In this document: positions 44,498 to 53,662 of the stretch, piece by piece
Layout: each line of letters opens with the position of its first letter
Position numbering within the stretch: position 1 is the stretch's first letter
NCBI GenBank assembly: GCA_947331495.1
Contig: CAMZOI010000001.1
Coordinates: 1,674,001-1,738,000 of the forward strand
DNA from: Erythrobacteraceae bacterium Alg239-R51
Lineage (GTDB): Bacteria > Pseudomonadota > Alphaproteobacteria > Sphingomonadales > Sphingomonadaceae
Direction: 5' to 3'
Length of the DNA: 64,000 nt
Made by a program: the position numbers and the translations under genes
The notes under the pieces: model-generated
Told to the model about the DNA's origin: nothing
Seen by the model: the letters and a program-made list of their open reading frames with translations, nothing else
Databases searched by the model: none

Positions 44498-46587
44498 TGA
44501 AACGGATGCGTCGGACCAAGCAGCGCGACCATGTTTCGCAGACAACGCTGGACAATGCCTTCAGCCGCCGGACCTTTGCCATTGGAACGGCCATGGGCGG
44601 GCTCGGCATTCTGCTCGCCGGTCGGATGGGCTATATTGCCATCGCGGAAAACGAGAAATATGAACTCGAATCCGAAAGCAACCGGGTCAATCTTTCGCTT
44701 ATCCCGCCCCGCCGCGGTTGGTTGCTCGATCGCAACGGAGCTCCGCTCGCCTCGAACCGTGCCGATTTCAGGGTCGATATCATCCCCGACCGCACTACTG
44801 ATCCAGAAGCGACGGTGGATGCGCTGGTTCCAATTCTCGACCTCGACGAAAACCAGGCCGCCGACGTAAAGAAGCGGATCGCGGATTCTCCTGGCTTTCA
44901 GCCAGTCGAAGTAGCCTCCGGTCTCAAATACGATCAGTTCGCAGCGGTTAGCGTCCGACTGCCCGACTTGCCGGGAGTGGTTCCCCAGCGCGGATATTCT
45001 CGGTTTTATCCCACCGGGCCAGCGGTGGGGCACCTGCTCGGCTATGTCGGTCCGGCAAATACCGAGGAGTTTGAAGAACAGGATCGCAACCCCCTGTTGA
45101 TCACACCCGGCTACAAGATCGGCAAGGACGGGTTGGAACAGGTCTTCGAACAGGAATTGCGCGGCGTTCCCGGCGCGCGCCGGGTAGAGGTGACGGCCTC
45201 GGGCCGCATCCTACGCGATCTGGATACCCGCGAGGATATTCAGGGTGATCCCGTCCGGCTGACTATCGACGGGCCGCTTCAAGACTACGCGGCCCGCCGG
45301 ATTGGCCTGGAAAGCGGCTCGGTCGTGGTGATGGACTGCAAGACCGGGGATTTGCTTTGCATGGCCTCGATGCCCAGTTTCGATCCAAACAGCTTTTCTG
45401 CAGGTATTGGCCGTGTCGAGTATTCGATGCTGCGCGAGAACGAACGGGTTCCGCTTCGCAACAAGGTGCTCAAGGGGCTTTACCCGCCAGGCTCGACAGT
45501 CAAGCCCATGCATTCGATGGCATTTCTTCAGGCTGGTGTTCAACCGGAAGAAACCATCACTTGCGGCGGCGGGGTCCGGGTTGGAAATCGTTTCTTCAAT
45601 TGCTGGAGCAATCACGGTCAAGTGGATATGGCGAAGGCCATTTATCAAAGTTGCGACAGCTATTATTATCGGTTCGCGCAGAAAGTCGGCTTTGAAAAAG
45701 TGGGCGCATTCGCGAAGGGCATGGGTCTGGGCCAGGAATTCGAGTTGCCGGTCACGAGCCAGTTTTATGGAACCGTGCCCTCCCCCGCTTGGCTTGAAGA
45801 AAAATACGATCGGGAATGGCAGAATTACGACACTGTCAACGCATCGATCGGCCAAGGTTACTATCTTACAAGCCCGCTGCAGCTTGCCGTAATGACTGCA
45901 AGACTGGCGACTGGTCTCTATGTGGAACCCCGCCTCGTTCGGGACGGCAAAAAGCCAATCTTCCAGAGCGCGAACTTTTCGCGCGAACACATTGCCTATG
46001 TGCGGCAAGCCATGAGCGATGTCGTCAACGGGCCCGGTACCGCCGGCCGTGGCCGTCTGCCTTTCGAAGACATACTGATCGCGGGAAAGACGGGTACTGC
46101 GCAGGTCGTCTCACTTAGCAAGTCGGACGGTAAAACCGGGCCTTGGAAGTATCGCGATCACGGACTTTTTGTTTTTTTCGCCCCATTCGACAATCCGCGC
46201 TACGCGGGGGCTGTCGTTATCGAACATGGTGGAGGCTCCGGTGCGGCCTACCCCATCGCCCGAGATGTCATGACGTACATGTTCGATCCCGAAAAAGGGA
46301 TGGAAGCCCTGCTGGCGCTAGAAGAACAATGGGGCGGCAGCGCTCAGGAACGCCTCGACTCGCAGTATCGCGCCTATGCGGCGTCTGCAGGTGAAGCCGT
46401 GCCACCCGTTCCTTCTAGGAGCGAAGCTATATTCGATCAGGTCGAGGCCGAAGCAAGGGTTGCCGCCCGACGCACGGAAGAGATCGCCAACGATGCCATC
46501 GTCCCGCGCCCGGAGGCCAATCCGGTAAGTGCTCCGCGCGTTCCAACACCTACGCCAGAAACCCAGGCAACGAATTCTGCTGAATGA
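44497..46587 (+). CDS. mrdA: Penicillin-binding protein 2
   Basis: Peptidoglycan transpeptidase of the elongasome, partner of RodA. A 696-residue protein with an N-terminal membrane helix (AIGTAMGGLGILLAGRMG), a dimerisation/pedestal domain (SLIPPRRGWLLDRNGAPLASN), and a transpeptidase domain. The nucleophile is Ser333 in GSTVK, the second motif lies in QSCDSYYYRFA, and KTGTA is at 531-535. A C-terminal tail of about 80 residues rich in Pro, Ala and Glu is longer than in E. coli and probably disordered. Coupled to mreD and rodA. Confidence 0.95.
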   Translation: MKRMRRTKQRDHVSQTTLDNAFSRRTFAIGTAMGGLGILLAGRMGYIAIAENEKYELESESNRVNLSLIPPRRGWLLDRNGAPLASNRADFRVDIIPDRTTDPEATVDALVPILDLDENQAADVKKRIADSPGFQPVEVASGLKYDQFAAVSVRLPDLPGVVPQRGYSRFYPTGPAVGHLLGYVGPANTEEFEEQDRNPLLITPGYKIGKDGLEQVFEQELRGVPGARRVEVTASGRILRDLDTREDIQGDPVRLTIDGPLQDYAARRIGLESGSVVVMDCKTGDLLCMASMPSFDPNSFSAGIGRVEYSMLRENERVPLRNKVLKGLYPPGSTVKPMHSMAFLQAGVQPEETITCGGGVRVGNRFFNCWSNHGQVDMAKAIYQSCDSYYYRFAQKVGFEKVGAFAKGMGLGQEFELPVTSQFYGTVPSPAWLEEKYDREWQNYDTVNASIGQGYYLTSPLQLAVMTARLATGLYVEPRLVRDGKKPIFQSANFSREHIAYVRQAMSDVVNGPGTAGRGRLPFEDILIAGKTGTAQVVSLSKSDGKTGPWKYRDHGLFVFFAPFDNPRYAGAVVIEHGGGSGAAYPIARDVMTYMFDPEKGMEALLALEEQWGGSAQERLDSQYRAYAASAGEAVPPVPSRSEAIFDQVEAEARVAARRTEEIANDAIVPRPEANPVSAPRVPTPTPETQATNSAE

Positions 46588-47699
46588 GCGTCGTACCGGC
46601 ACCCGTCGCCCGCCAGCCATGGCGGATGCTGTTTCCGCTGGTTGCGCTGATAGTGTTCGGCGGACTGGTTCTCTATTCCGCAGGCGGGGGCTCCTGGGAT
46701 CCCTACGCCGCATCGCACCTGGTTCGGTTCTTCGTGTTCCTGGCGATGGCATTCGTGATGAGCTTCTTCACGCGCGATATCGCATTGGTGCTGGCATTTC
46801 CGATCTACGGCGTGGTGCTGATCATGCTCCTGGCTGTCGAAGCCATCGGCTTTGTCGGTGGTGGTAGCCAAAGGTGGTTGAATCTCGGCTTCATGCAGTT
46901 GCAGCCATCGGAATTGATGAAGCCCGCCATCGTACTGGTGCTTGCAAGGTTTTACGCCACGCTGCCCATAGGCATGATCCCGACCTGGCGAGCCATCGTC
47001 CCGCCTGGCCTTCTGATCCTGACCCCGGTTGCCCTGGTGCTGTTGCAGCCCGACCTGGGAACATCGCTTGCTATCGTTTTCGGCGGTGCTGCGGTTATGT
47101 TCCTAGCAGGTTTACCGCTGCGTTGGTTCGTCGGCGCCGCAGTTGCCGCCGCCGCTCTGGCACCGATCGCGTTCTTTTTCGGCCTTCAACCCTATCAGCA
47201 AAAACGAGTCTTTACCTTCCTTGATCCGGAAAGTGATCCGCTGGGCGATGGCTACCACATCACGCAGTCCAAGATTGCAATCGGGTCCGGGGGTCTGACC
47301 GGCAAGGGGTTCAACGAAGGTTCGCAAAGCCACCTCCAATACCTGCCCGAACCGCATACCGATTTCGTTTTTGCGACGATGGCAGAGGAGTGGGGTTTCA
47401 TTGGGGGGGTTGCCGTAATCGCAATTTTCGCGATGATCCTGGGCTGGGGTTTGAAAGTTGCCCGCCATAGCGCAGACCGGTTCGGGAAACTGCTCGCATC
47501 GGGTATGGTTGCGACGATTTTCTTCTACGTGGCCATCAATCTGATGATGGTCATGGGTCTGGCCCCCGTCGTCGGCATCCCCCTGCCGTTCATGAGTCAT
47601 GGCGGCAGTTCGATGCTTACCAACATGATTTGCATCGGGGCCCTCATGATGGTCGACCGCTGGAACCGGAAGGCACCGCGATCCGGATTGCAACGCTAA
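46584..47699 (+). CDS. rodA: Peptidoglycan glycosyltransferase RodA
   Basis: SEDS-family polymerase that extends glycan strands during elongation. A 371-residue membrane protein with about ten helices. Typical SEDS motifs include GSQRWLNLGFMQLQPSELMKPAIVL, LLQPDLGTSLAIVFGG, and near the end HTDFVFATMAEEWGFIGG and GIPLPFMSHGGSSML. Overlaps the mrdA stop by four bases. Last gene of the rod-shape operon. Confidence 0.96.
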   Translation: MSVVPAPVARQPWRMLFPLVALIVFGGLVLYSAGGGSWDPYAASHLVRFFVFLAMAFVMSFFTRDIALVLAFPIYGVVLIMLLAVEAIGFVGGGSQRWLNLGFMQLQPSELMKPAIVLVLARFYATLPIGMIPTWRAIVPPGLLILTPVALVLLQPDLGTSLAIVFGGAAVMFLAGLPLRWFVGAAVAAAALAPIAFFFGLQPYQQKRVFTFLDPESDPLGDGYHITQSKIAIGSGGLTGKGFNEGSQSHLQYLPEPHTDFVFATMAEEWGFIGGVAVIAIFAMILGWGLKVARHSADRFGKLLASGMVATIFFYVAINLMMVMGLAPVVGIPLPFMSHGGSSMLTNMICIGALMMVDRWNRKAPRSGLQR

Positions 47700-47806
47700 G
47701 TTTCGACGGGATGCGTTGAGAACTCTTTCAATTCGACAAGGGCACGCTATATGAGCGCCTCCCCGATTCGGGGCTGCCCCTTTTTGGGGCGCGGTACGCC
47801 GCCAGT

Positions 47807-47882
<76 letters not shown>

Positions 47883-47903
47883 TTTATTCGACATAGCGGC
47901 CAT

Positions 47904-49553
47904 TCATTTCTCCGTCCCCACCGGAATTCGATAACTATCCCGCAAACGCGGTTCCACGATCAAACCGTCGTCCCCTAAGGTCAGGCACGCGCTTTCGATA
48001 ACGTAGTCATAGGCGATGATGTCCCGGACATCGCTTGCAGCGAATTCGCGGAAAAAAGCCGGGTTCGACCAGTTGTGATGCGGAAAAAGATTGTAGGCAA
48101 ACTGCCCTTCTGCGTTGGCGTGGTTTTTCATGTAACGATCGTGCTCTATGAAAAAACGCTCCAGCTTCGGATTGCGTGCGAACGAGCCGGCCAGATTACC
48201 GGGTGGTTCTGTAGCCAGATCGCATCGCGCGGCAGCTTTCATCTGCTGCAGTCCGAGGCGAGCTTTGCCGAACGCACCGATCTCGTGGAAATGGCCCTCG
48301 AAGGGTTGTCCGATCCGGCTCTTGGCAAGCTCTGCCGACCCTTCGAGGAAATAATTCGTCGGGACGCGTACTCGTTCTCCGGATCGCAGTTCAGCATGAA
48401 TTATCGGTCTATTCACTGCCGCGCTGTCGAACCACCCCAGCATGGCAACTGAGAATACGATTGGTGAAAGAGCGATGACGCCTATGGAAATGACGCTCAC
48501 CTGCCACGGAACTTTGCGATCGGGACCTAGCGCGCGCAAAGCCAAGATAATGCCGACGTTCAGCGTCATCCATTTCCAGAACAGAATGCTGGTCGACAGA
48601 AAGATCGCGAAGTGCATCACATCGTAAAACACGGTTAGCCAGATCGCCGATCGGATACGGATAAGAGCAATAAGGGCGGCTGCCTGGACAAGGAACGTCG
48701 CCACGTTCATCGGAATTTGCCCACGATCGAGCGCAGCAGCGAAATCCGATGCAAAATCGTATCCGATTAAGGGACCCAGGCCGATGCTCCAGGTTGCGAG
48801 CATGATGTTGTATGTCTCGTTCTGGGTTATCCAATCGAATATGCCCGCTCCGGGCAGATGAGTTTTTTCAACCATCGACCAGAAATAATTCGCCAGGTGC
48901 AGTGCCACCGCGGCCATGAAGGTAACGTCGCCGACACTCCACCGCGTTCGCACTTCGTCGGACCTTAGACGACCTGAACGCTGTAGATATTCGACGATTA
49001 CGATCGCAAGAATCGCGAGCGCGATGAACGTGCCAAGTTCAGCGACCGGGTAGTAATCGGTCGAGTTGAGCCGGAAGCCAAACAGACGCGAAAGAAGATG
49101 TTTTTTCCAGGCCACAATGGTGACAGGTACGATGACGAGAATGGGTCTCCAGAAGGAAGCGATCGCTGCAACTACTGCTATCGGACCTCCGTAGACGAGC
49201 AGGCCGCGCGCGAAACTCGACGAATTGAGATAATAGTCCGAGACCGACGGATAGGCTGCCAGCGCGTAGAAACCGAAGAGCAGAGCGATGGTGCGTTGGA
49301 TTATGACCAGCGGCCGTGCGATCACCTCGGAACGGATCGATGAACCAAGCACGACGATGCCGAGAAGAATGGAAAGGTGGAGCGAAAGCTTGTCGCCTTC
49401 AAAATAATCGAGCTTCTTGAGAGCGTAAAATCCGGTCGTCGCGGCGAAAATGGTCACCGCGTGCGGCGCATATCCCACGCTTTCTCGTACAAGCCTCCGA
49501 ACAGCAATCCGGGCGCTGTCACGTGCTAGTTGACCCGCATCCCTCAGAGCCAT
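47904..49553 (-). CDS. Polytopic membrane protein, HTTM-like, with soluble C-terminal domain
   Basis: A 549-residue protein: about ten hydrophobic segments up to residue 390, then a soluble domain of about 160 residues. The stretch AAVALHLANYFWSMVEKTHLPG and YDVMHFAIFLSTSILFWKWMTLNVGI recall the HTTM domain of vitamin K-dependent gamma-carboxylase relatives. That likeness is by eye only. Bacterial HTTM proteins are often encoded with DCC-type thiol proteins, and one (53255-53650) is in this cluster. ATG 49553 overlaps the asnB stop by 10 bases; GTG 49565 is possible. Confidence 0.6.
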   Translation of the reverse strand: MALRDAGQLARDSARIAVRRLVRESVGYAPHAVTIFAATTGFYALKKLDYFEGDKLSLHLSILLGIVVLGSSIRSEVIARPLVIIQRTIALLFGFYALAAYPSVSDYYLNSSSFARGLLVYGGPIAVVAAIASFWRPILVIVPVTIVAWKKHLLSRLFGFRLNSTDYYPVAELGTFIALAILAIVIVEYLQRSGRLRSDEVRTRWSVGDVTFMAAVALHLANYFWSMVEKTHLPGAGIFDWITQNETYNIMLATWSIGLGPLIGYDFASDFAAALDRGQIPMNVATFLVQAAALIALIRIRSAIWLTVFYDVMHFAIFLSTSILFWKWMTLNVGIILALRALGPDRKVPWQVSVISIGVIALSPIVFSVAMLGWFDSAAVNRPIIHAELRSGERVRVPTNYFLEGSAELAKSRIGQPFEGHFHEIGAFGKARLGLQQMKAAARCDLATEPPGNLAGSFARNPKLERFFIEHDRYMKNHANAEGQFAYNLFPHHNWSNPAFFREFAASDVRDIIAYDYVIESACLTLGDDGLIVEPRLRDSYRIPVGTEK

Positions 49554-51340
49554 TTCTGCGCCCACTTTTCATAGAGGAACAAGCTAAGCAGGCGCTCTGC
49601 GTCCACATCCTTCAAGCCCTGCAGCCGAAGAAAGCCGTTTGCCACAAGATAGCCCGAGGCGATTTCATCCCTGAACCGCGTTTGCAGAGCCCCGTCGGCC
49701 AGCCAGATGTGCAGCGGAGGAGAAAACCCCTTCTTGCGCGGCGTCAGGATACTCGACGGCAGCCATTTGCTGGCCGCTCGCTTCAAAAGATACTTTCGCT
49801 CGCCGCCCTTGTTGACCAGGTGAGGATCAAGCGAAAAAGCAAACTCTACCAGCTTGCGGTCGATGAGCGGAACACGCGCCTCGATGCCGTGCGCCATCGC
49901 GGCCCGGTCGACTTTTACAAGATTTTCATCCGGCAGGTATGTCTCGAAATCGTAGCGGCGTCCGGCCTCCCAAGGGTTCAGATCTGCCCGAAACACTCCG
50001 GTACGCTTCGCAGAACTGGACCACTCCTCCAAGATCTTACCTGAAACGAGCGTTCGCATCTGAGCTGAATCAGCCATCGCTTCATGAGGGCGAAAGAACC
50101 TCAGCGGATCGAATGGCCCGTGTCTCACGCATTCCAATGCGCCAAGCCAAAGGTTTGAAGTATTCTGCGCGGAAGATCGTCCGGTCGAACGGTATCGTCG
50201 CGCGAGGGCTACATGATGATGATATCCGCCGAACAGTTCATCGGCCCCATCGCCTGACAGAACTACCTTGTACCCCAGTTCTTTCGCGAATTGAGAGACG
50301 GCAAGCATCGGCAATTGCGAGCCGAGGCCGAACGGCTCGTCAAACGCCGCTGCAGCGGTTTCGGCGTGGTCCAAGGCGTCCTGACGGGAAAGGCATCGCG
50401 AATGAAGGCGTACTCCAAGTTGCTTCGCTGCCTCTTCGGCGAACGGACGTTCATCGCTGACGCTTTCGGCAAAACCAAGTGTAATGCCGGCGATATCCGG
50501 CTGTTTGGTGGCGGCAATCGCGATGATGAGACTGGAATCGATTCCTCCGCTAAGGAGCGTCGCGAGCGGGACATCGCTCATCAGTTGCGATACTACAGCT
50601 GTTTCGAGCAAGTGGCGAAGCTGCTCGACCGCATCTTCTTCTTGAACCGAATCTCGATCCGTTTCCGGAAGGGTCCAGTACTGCGATTGCCGTGCCTCGC
50701 CACTTTCCCAGATAAGCATATGACCTGGCAAGAGCTTCTCAACCCCGCGATAGGCACTTCGTTTTCCAGCAGGATCGCCATAGGCAATCGTATCTGCGAA
50801 CGCGAGCGGATCGAGTTCGGGTCGAAAATGGTCAAGGGCGCGGAATGCACTTGGTTGGGAGGCCAGAGCCAGGCCTTGCGCACCGTTCCATAGATAAAGC
50901 GGTTTTACACCGACTGGATCGCGCGCAGCGAACAGGCGCGAGCGCTGCCGATCCCAGATTGCAAATGCAAAGATGCCGTCGATCCGGGATAAAAGGTCTT
51001 CTCCCCAGCAGGCATAAGCAACCAGCAGCGTTTCCGTATCGCAGTCAGATCGAAACGACGCCCCTTCTCGTGCCAACTCGTTTCTCAGATTTAGGTGATT
51101 GTAGATCTCTCCGTTGAACACGATGACGAACCGATCATCTTGGCTTGCCATCGGTTGGGCCCCGGCCGGCGTCGGGTCGATTATGGCGAGCCGTCGATGT
51201 CCAAAGGCAATGCGCCCGTTCCGTTCCCGAAGGACATTCTCATCGTCCCGGCCGCGGTGAGCCAAGGCTCGGGCCATGCCAAGAATTTCGGCGTGGCCTA
51301 TAGCGTGTTCTTGAGAAACCCAGACCGCTATTCCGCACAT
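49544..51340 (-). CDS. Asparagine synthase (glutamine-hydrolysing)-type amidotransferase
   Basis: A 598-residue AsnB-family protein with both domains intact. The N-terminal glutaminase has the catalytic Cys2 (MCGIAVWVS), LAHRGRDDE, RRLAIIDP and FNGEIYNH. The C-terminal synthetase has the PP-loop SGGIDSS and LSGDGADELFGGYHHH. Outside primary metabolism, such proteins amidate uronic acids or peptides; with a sulfotransferase and glycosyltransferases around it, sugar or natural-product amidation is more likely than asparagine supply (inference). Overlaps the sulfotransferase stop by 13 bases. Confidence 0.88.
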   Translation of the reverse strand: MCGIAVWVSQEHAIGHAEILGMARALAHRGRDDENVLRERNGRIAFGHRRLAIIDPTPAGAQPMASQDDRFVIVFNGEIYNHLNLRNELAREGASFRSDCDTETLLVAYACWGEDLLSRIDGIFAFAIWDRQRSRLFAARDPVGVKPLYLWNGAQGLALASQPSAFRALDHFRPELDPLAFADTIAYGDPAGKRSAYRGVEKLLPGHMLIWESGEARQSQYWTLPETDRDSVQEEDAVEQLRHLLETAVVSQLMSDVPLATLLSGGIDSSLIIAIAATKQPDIAGITLGFAESVSDERPFAEEAAKQLGVRLHSRCLSRQDALDHAETAAAAFDEPFGLGSQLPMLAVSQFAKELGYKVVLSGDGADELFGGYHHHVALARRYRSTGRSSAQNTSNLWLGALECVRHGPFDPLRFFRPHEAMADSAQMRTLVSGKILEEWSSSAKRTGVFRADLNPWEAGRRYDFETYLPDENLVKVDRAAMAHGIEARVPLIDRKLVEFAFSLDPHLVNKGGERKYLLKRAASKWLPSSILTPRKKGFSPPLHIWLADGALQTRFRDEIASGYLVANGFLRLQGLKDVDAERLLSLFLYEKWAQKWL

Positions 51341-52155
51341 GAAGGATCTTCAAACAGAAATCCGGTTTCGGGAGCGCCGAAAATTGCATCGATTTCGTTC
51401 GCATTGACGACATGCGGGTAGTTAAGCTTTGCAATACGTTCCACCCCGAACTCCGGTCGCTGAGGGGTAACGTCGAGAAAGCGATAGACTGCCTCCAACC
51501 GGCGCGGCTTGACGTGGTCTTCATACGTCAGTTCAATCCACGGGATACGGGACGTTTCGAGCATGCGCCGCCAGAGCAGGACATTCTCACGCGTTTTTCG
51601 GATAAACCAACCGATCTCGTCGAGCTTCAGCTTGGTTGGCGGAAGCGAACGGTTTTTTTCGCGGCGGACCCAAATACCAGTCTTTACCGCGTAGGCCCAG
51701 GATACCGCTGCCTTGAGCAGATTTCGGCGCCATAACAGGATCGCGCAATCTACGTGTGCTTCGAACAGTTCCGAAAGATCGTCGTCTTCAAGCTGGTAAT
51801 CATGCAACTTGAATCCGTGCGCGGCGACCGCCGATCGGCCTTCGTGCCGGTTCCAGAACGCGTTCATGTAGCGCCCCAGATCGTGCTCTCGCGGAGCGAA
51901 CTTTGCTTTGGCCAGGTCCATTCGTGCTTTGAACGGTGGATGAAGGCCGTAATGCCTCGCAACTTCGGGGTGACGGCGGAACAAGGGCATTTCGAGCACG
52001 GTGCGATTGTGCCGCGCATACTCGACAGAATCGTTGAACAACTGGCCGTAGAGATCGATGGCGTGGTGATGATCGAACAGGGAGTCGAGCGCGTTGCTGC
52101 CACTGCGCTGGTGACATAGCAGGACGAAACGTTTTGGTCTGATCGAGCGGGTCAT
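51328..52155 (-). CDS. Sulfotransferase family protein (Stf0-like)
   Basis: A 275-residue cytosolic protein. The PAPS 5'-phosphosulfate loop appears at residues 14-23 (CHQRSGSNAL), and a second conserved region (LLWRRNLLKAAVSWAYAVKTGIW) has the Arg-Ser/Ala-type 3'-phosphate contacts. The C-terminal part (WIELTYEDHVKPRRLEAVYRFLDV) fits bacterial Stf0-type sulfotransferases. The acceptor is unknown. ATG 52155 is the first ATG; translation may begin at TTG 52167. First gene of the minus-strand trio with asnB and the HTTM-like gene. Confidence 0.8.
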   Translation of the reverse strand: MTRSIRPKRFVLLCHQRSGSNALDSLFDHHHAIDLYGQLFNDSVEYARHNRTVLEMPLFRRHPEVARHYGLHPPFKARMDLAKAKFAPREHDLGRYMNAFWNRHEGRSAVAAHGFKLHDYQLEDDDLSELFEAHVDCAILLWRRNLLKAAVSWAYAVKTGIWVRREKNRSLPPTKLKLDEIGWFIRKTRENVLLWRRMLETSRIPWIELTYEDHVKPRRLEAVYRFLDVTPQRPEFGVERIAKLNYPHVVNANEIDAIFGAPETGFLFEDPSCAE

Positions 52156-52281
52156 CGGTCTGGGCAATTTTCGTTCGGAAAACCATGGCAGCCGGTTGCC
52201 GCTGGACGAATAGGATTGAGTGCAAAGCTAGGCAAAGTTTGTCTAGATATCATTCCCGTTGTGGTCCACCGCTGATCCGAA

Positions 52282-53262
52282 ATGTCTTTCCTTCAGAAAA
52301 GCCCTCTAGCGTCGCTCGGTGTTTTCGTCATTATCCGCAGCGCGGGTGAACGGACAGCGGAACTTTGCGAAAGGATCGTTCACGAGCAGGTCGGAGCGGC
52401 ACATGCGACGACTATCCGTGAGGTGCCTTTCGCCACCGCCTTGCGCAAGGGCTACGAACTGGGCCTGGCGGCTGGCCGACCGTGGACGTATTGTCTAGAT
52501 GCTGATGTCCTGTTGCGTGACAACGCCATTGCCAAGCTGATCGCCGAAGCGGAAACGGGCGATCGTGCGGCTTTCTGTTTCGAAGGGCGGGTCTTCGACA
52601 AATTGCTCGGTCACGAACGATTTTGTGGCAATCACCTGTATCGAACCAGCCTGTTGGGTAACGCTCTGTCACATGGCCATTTCGACGCCCGCGCCTTGCG
52701 CCCCGAACGCGCCGTGAAGGACTGGATGGCCGGCAAAGGTCACCCAACGGTCATCGCGAACACGAACGTCGGTATGCACGATTTCGAACAGGCCTACGTG
52801 GATTTATACCGCAAAGCTTCGCTCCATCGGCTCAAGTTTGCCGAACATTTGACCGTCTATGCGAAGGACTACTGGTTTCGCGCGGCTGCGGACGATCCCG
52901 ACTTTCGCGTGGCCTTGGCCGCTCTGGCCAATACCGAGACAGCGCCCTTGCCTACGGACCGCAGGTCCTATCCGCAAACAATCGCGACGCTCCGCCAGCA
53001 ACCGGATCTTGCCTGGCTTACCGATGAAAAACTGCCAATCGCTGCAAGCACTGCCCGGATCCAAGTACCTGCCTCGCCAGCAAACGAATATACACGCTGG
53101 CGAACTATTCAGCGGCTTGGACTCGACCACCGGCTGGAGCGTATGCGCGGTAAACCGTTTCAACGCATGTTTCTCGAAGTTGCCAAAACGATTGCGCTTG
53201 TCGCAGCCAGGTTCGATAGTGCCAGAGAAAAGCGGATGAGCGACAGGACAAGCCATGACTGA
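52282..53262 (+). CDS. GT-A-fold glycosyltransferase-like protein
   Basis: A 326-residue soluble protein. Near the N-terminus, VFVIIRSAGERTAELCERIVHEQ and the metal/nucleotide motif TYCLDADVLLRDN (Asp73-x-Asp75) look like a GT-A glycosyltransferase, but the family is not one I can name. It is the first plus-strand gene of the cluster, divergent from the sulfotransferase (126 bases between), and overlaps the DCC gene by eight bases. Confidence 0.6.
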   Translation: MSFLQKSPLASLGVFVIIRSAGERTAELCERIVHEQVGAAHATTIREVPFATALRKGYELGLAAGRPWTYCLDADVLLRDNAIAKLIAEAETGDRAAFCFEGRVFDKLLGHERFCGNHLYRTSLLGNALSHGHFDARALRPERAVKDWMAGKGHPTVIANTNVGMHDFEQAYVDLYRKASLHRLKFAEHLTVYAKDYWFRAAADDPDFRVALAALANTETAPLPTDRRSYPQTIATLRQQPDLAWLTDEKLPIAASTARIQVPASPANEYTRWRTIQRLGLDHRLERMRGKPFQRMFLEVAKTIALVAARFDSAREKRMSDRTSHD

Positions 53263-53650
53263 CCGCAGCGCCGATCCCGGACTTGTAATAGTCTATGACG
53301 GGCAATGCCCCTTCTGCACAAGTTATGTCCGTATGCTCCGGCTTCGGGAATCTTTCGGTCACGTAGAACTGGTCGATGCGCGCAGCGACCATCCAGCAGT
53401 TCACCGGGTCCGTGAACGCGGTTTCGATCTGGATGAAGGGATGGCGTTGCAAATCGGCGATGCCTATTATCACGGTCCCGACGTCATTACCCAACTTGCC
53501 TTGATGTCGAGCAAGAACCCGTCGCTCAACCGCATGTTTGCCCTGATGTTCCGTTCTCCCCGTCGATCGAGAGTACTTTACCCTTTCCTGCGGGCCGGAC
53601 GAAATGCAACGTTACGCCTATTGGGAAAAAAGCCGATCAATGCCGGGTGA
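53255..53650 (+). CDS. DCC-family thiol-disulfide oxidoreductase (DUF393)
   Basis: A 131-residue thioredoxin-fold protein named for its DxxCxxC motif, here YDGQCPFC (Asp15, Cys18, Cys21). The family is expected to handle thiol-disulfide exchange and is often encoded next to HTTM proteins, as here in the same cluster. It ends 13 bases from the convergent ABC transporter stop. Confidence 0.88.
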   Translation: MTDRSADPGLVIVYDGQCPFCTSYVRMLRLRESFGHVELVDARSDHPAVHRVRERGFDLDEGMALQIGDAYYHGPDVITQLALMSSKNPSLNRMFALMFRSPRRSRVLYPFLRAGRNATLRLLGKKPINAG

Positions 53651-53662
53651 ACGGCGGGACGA

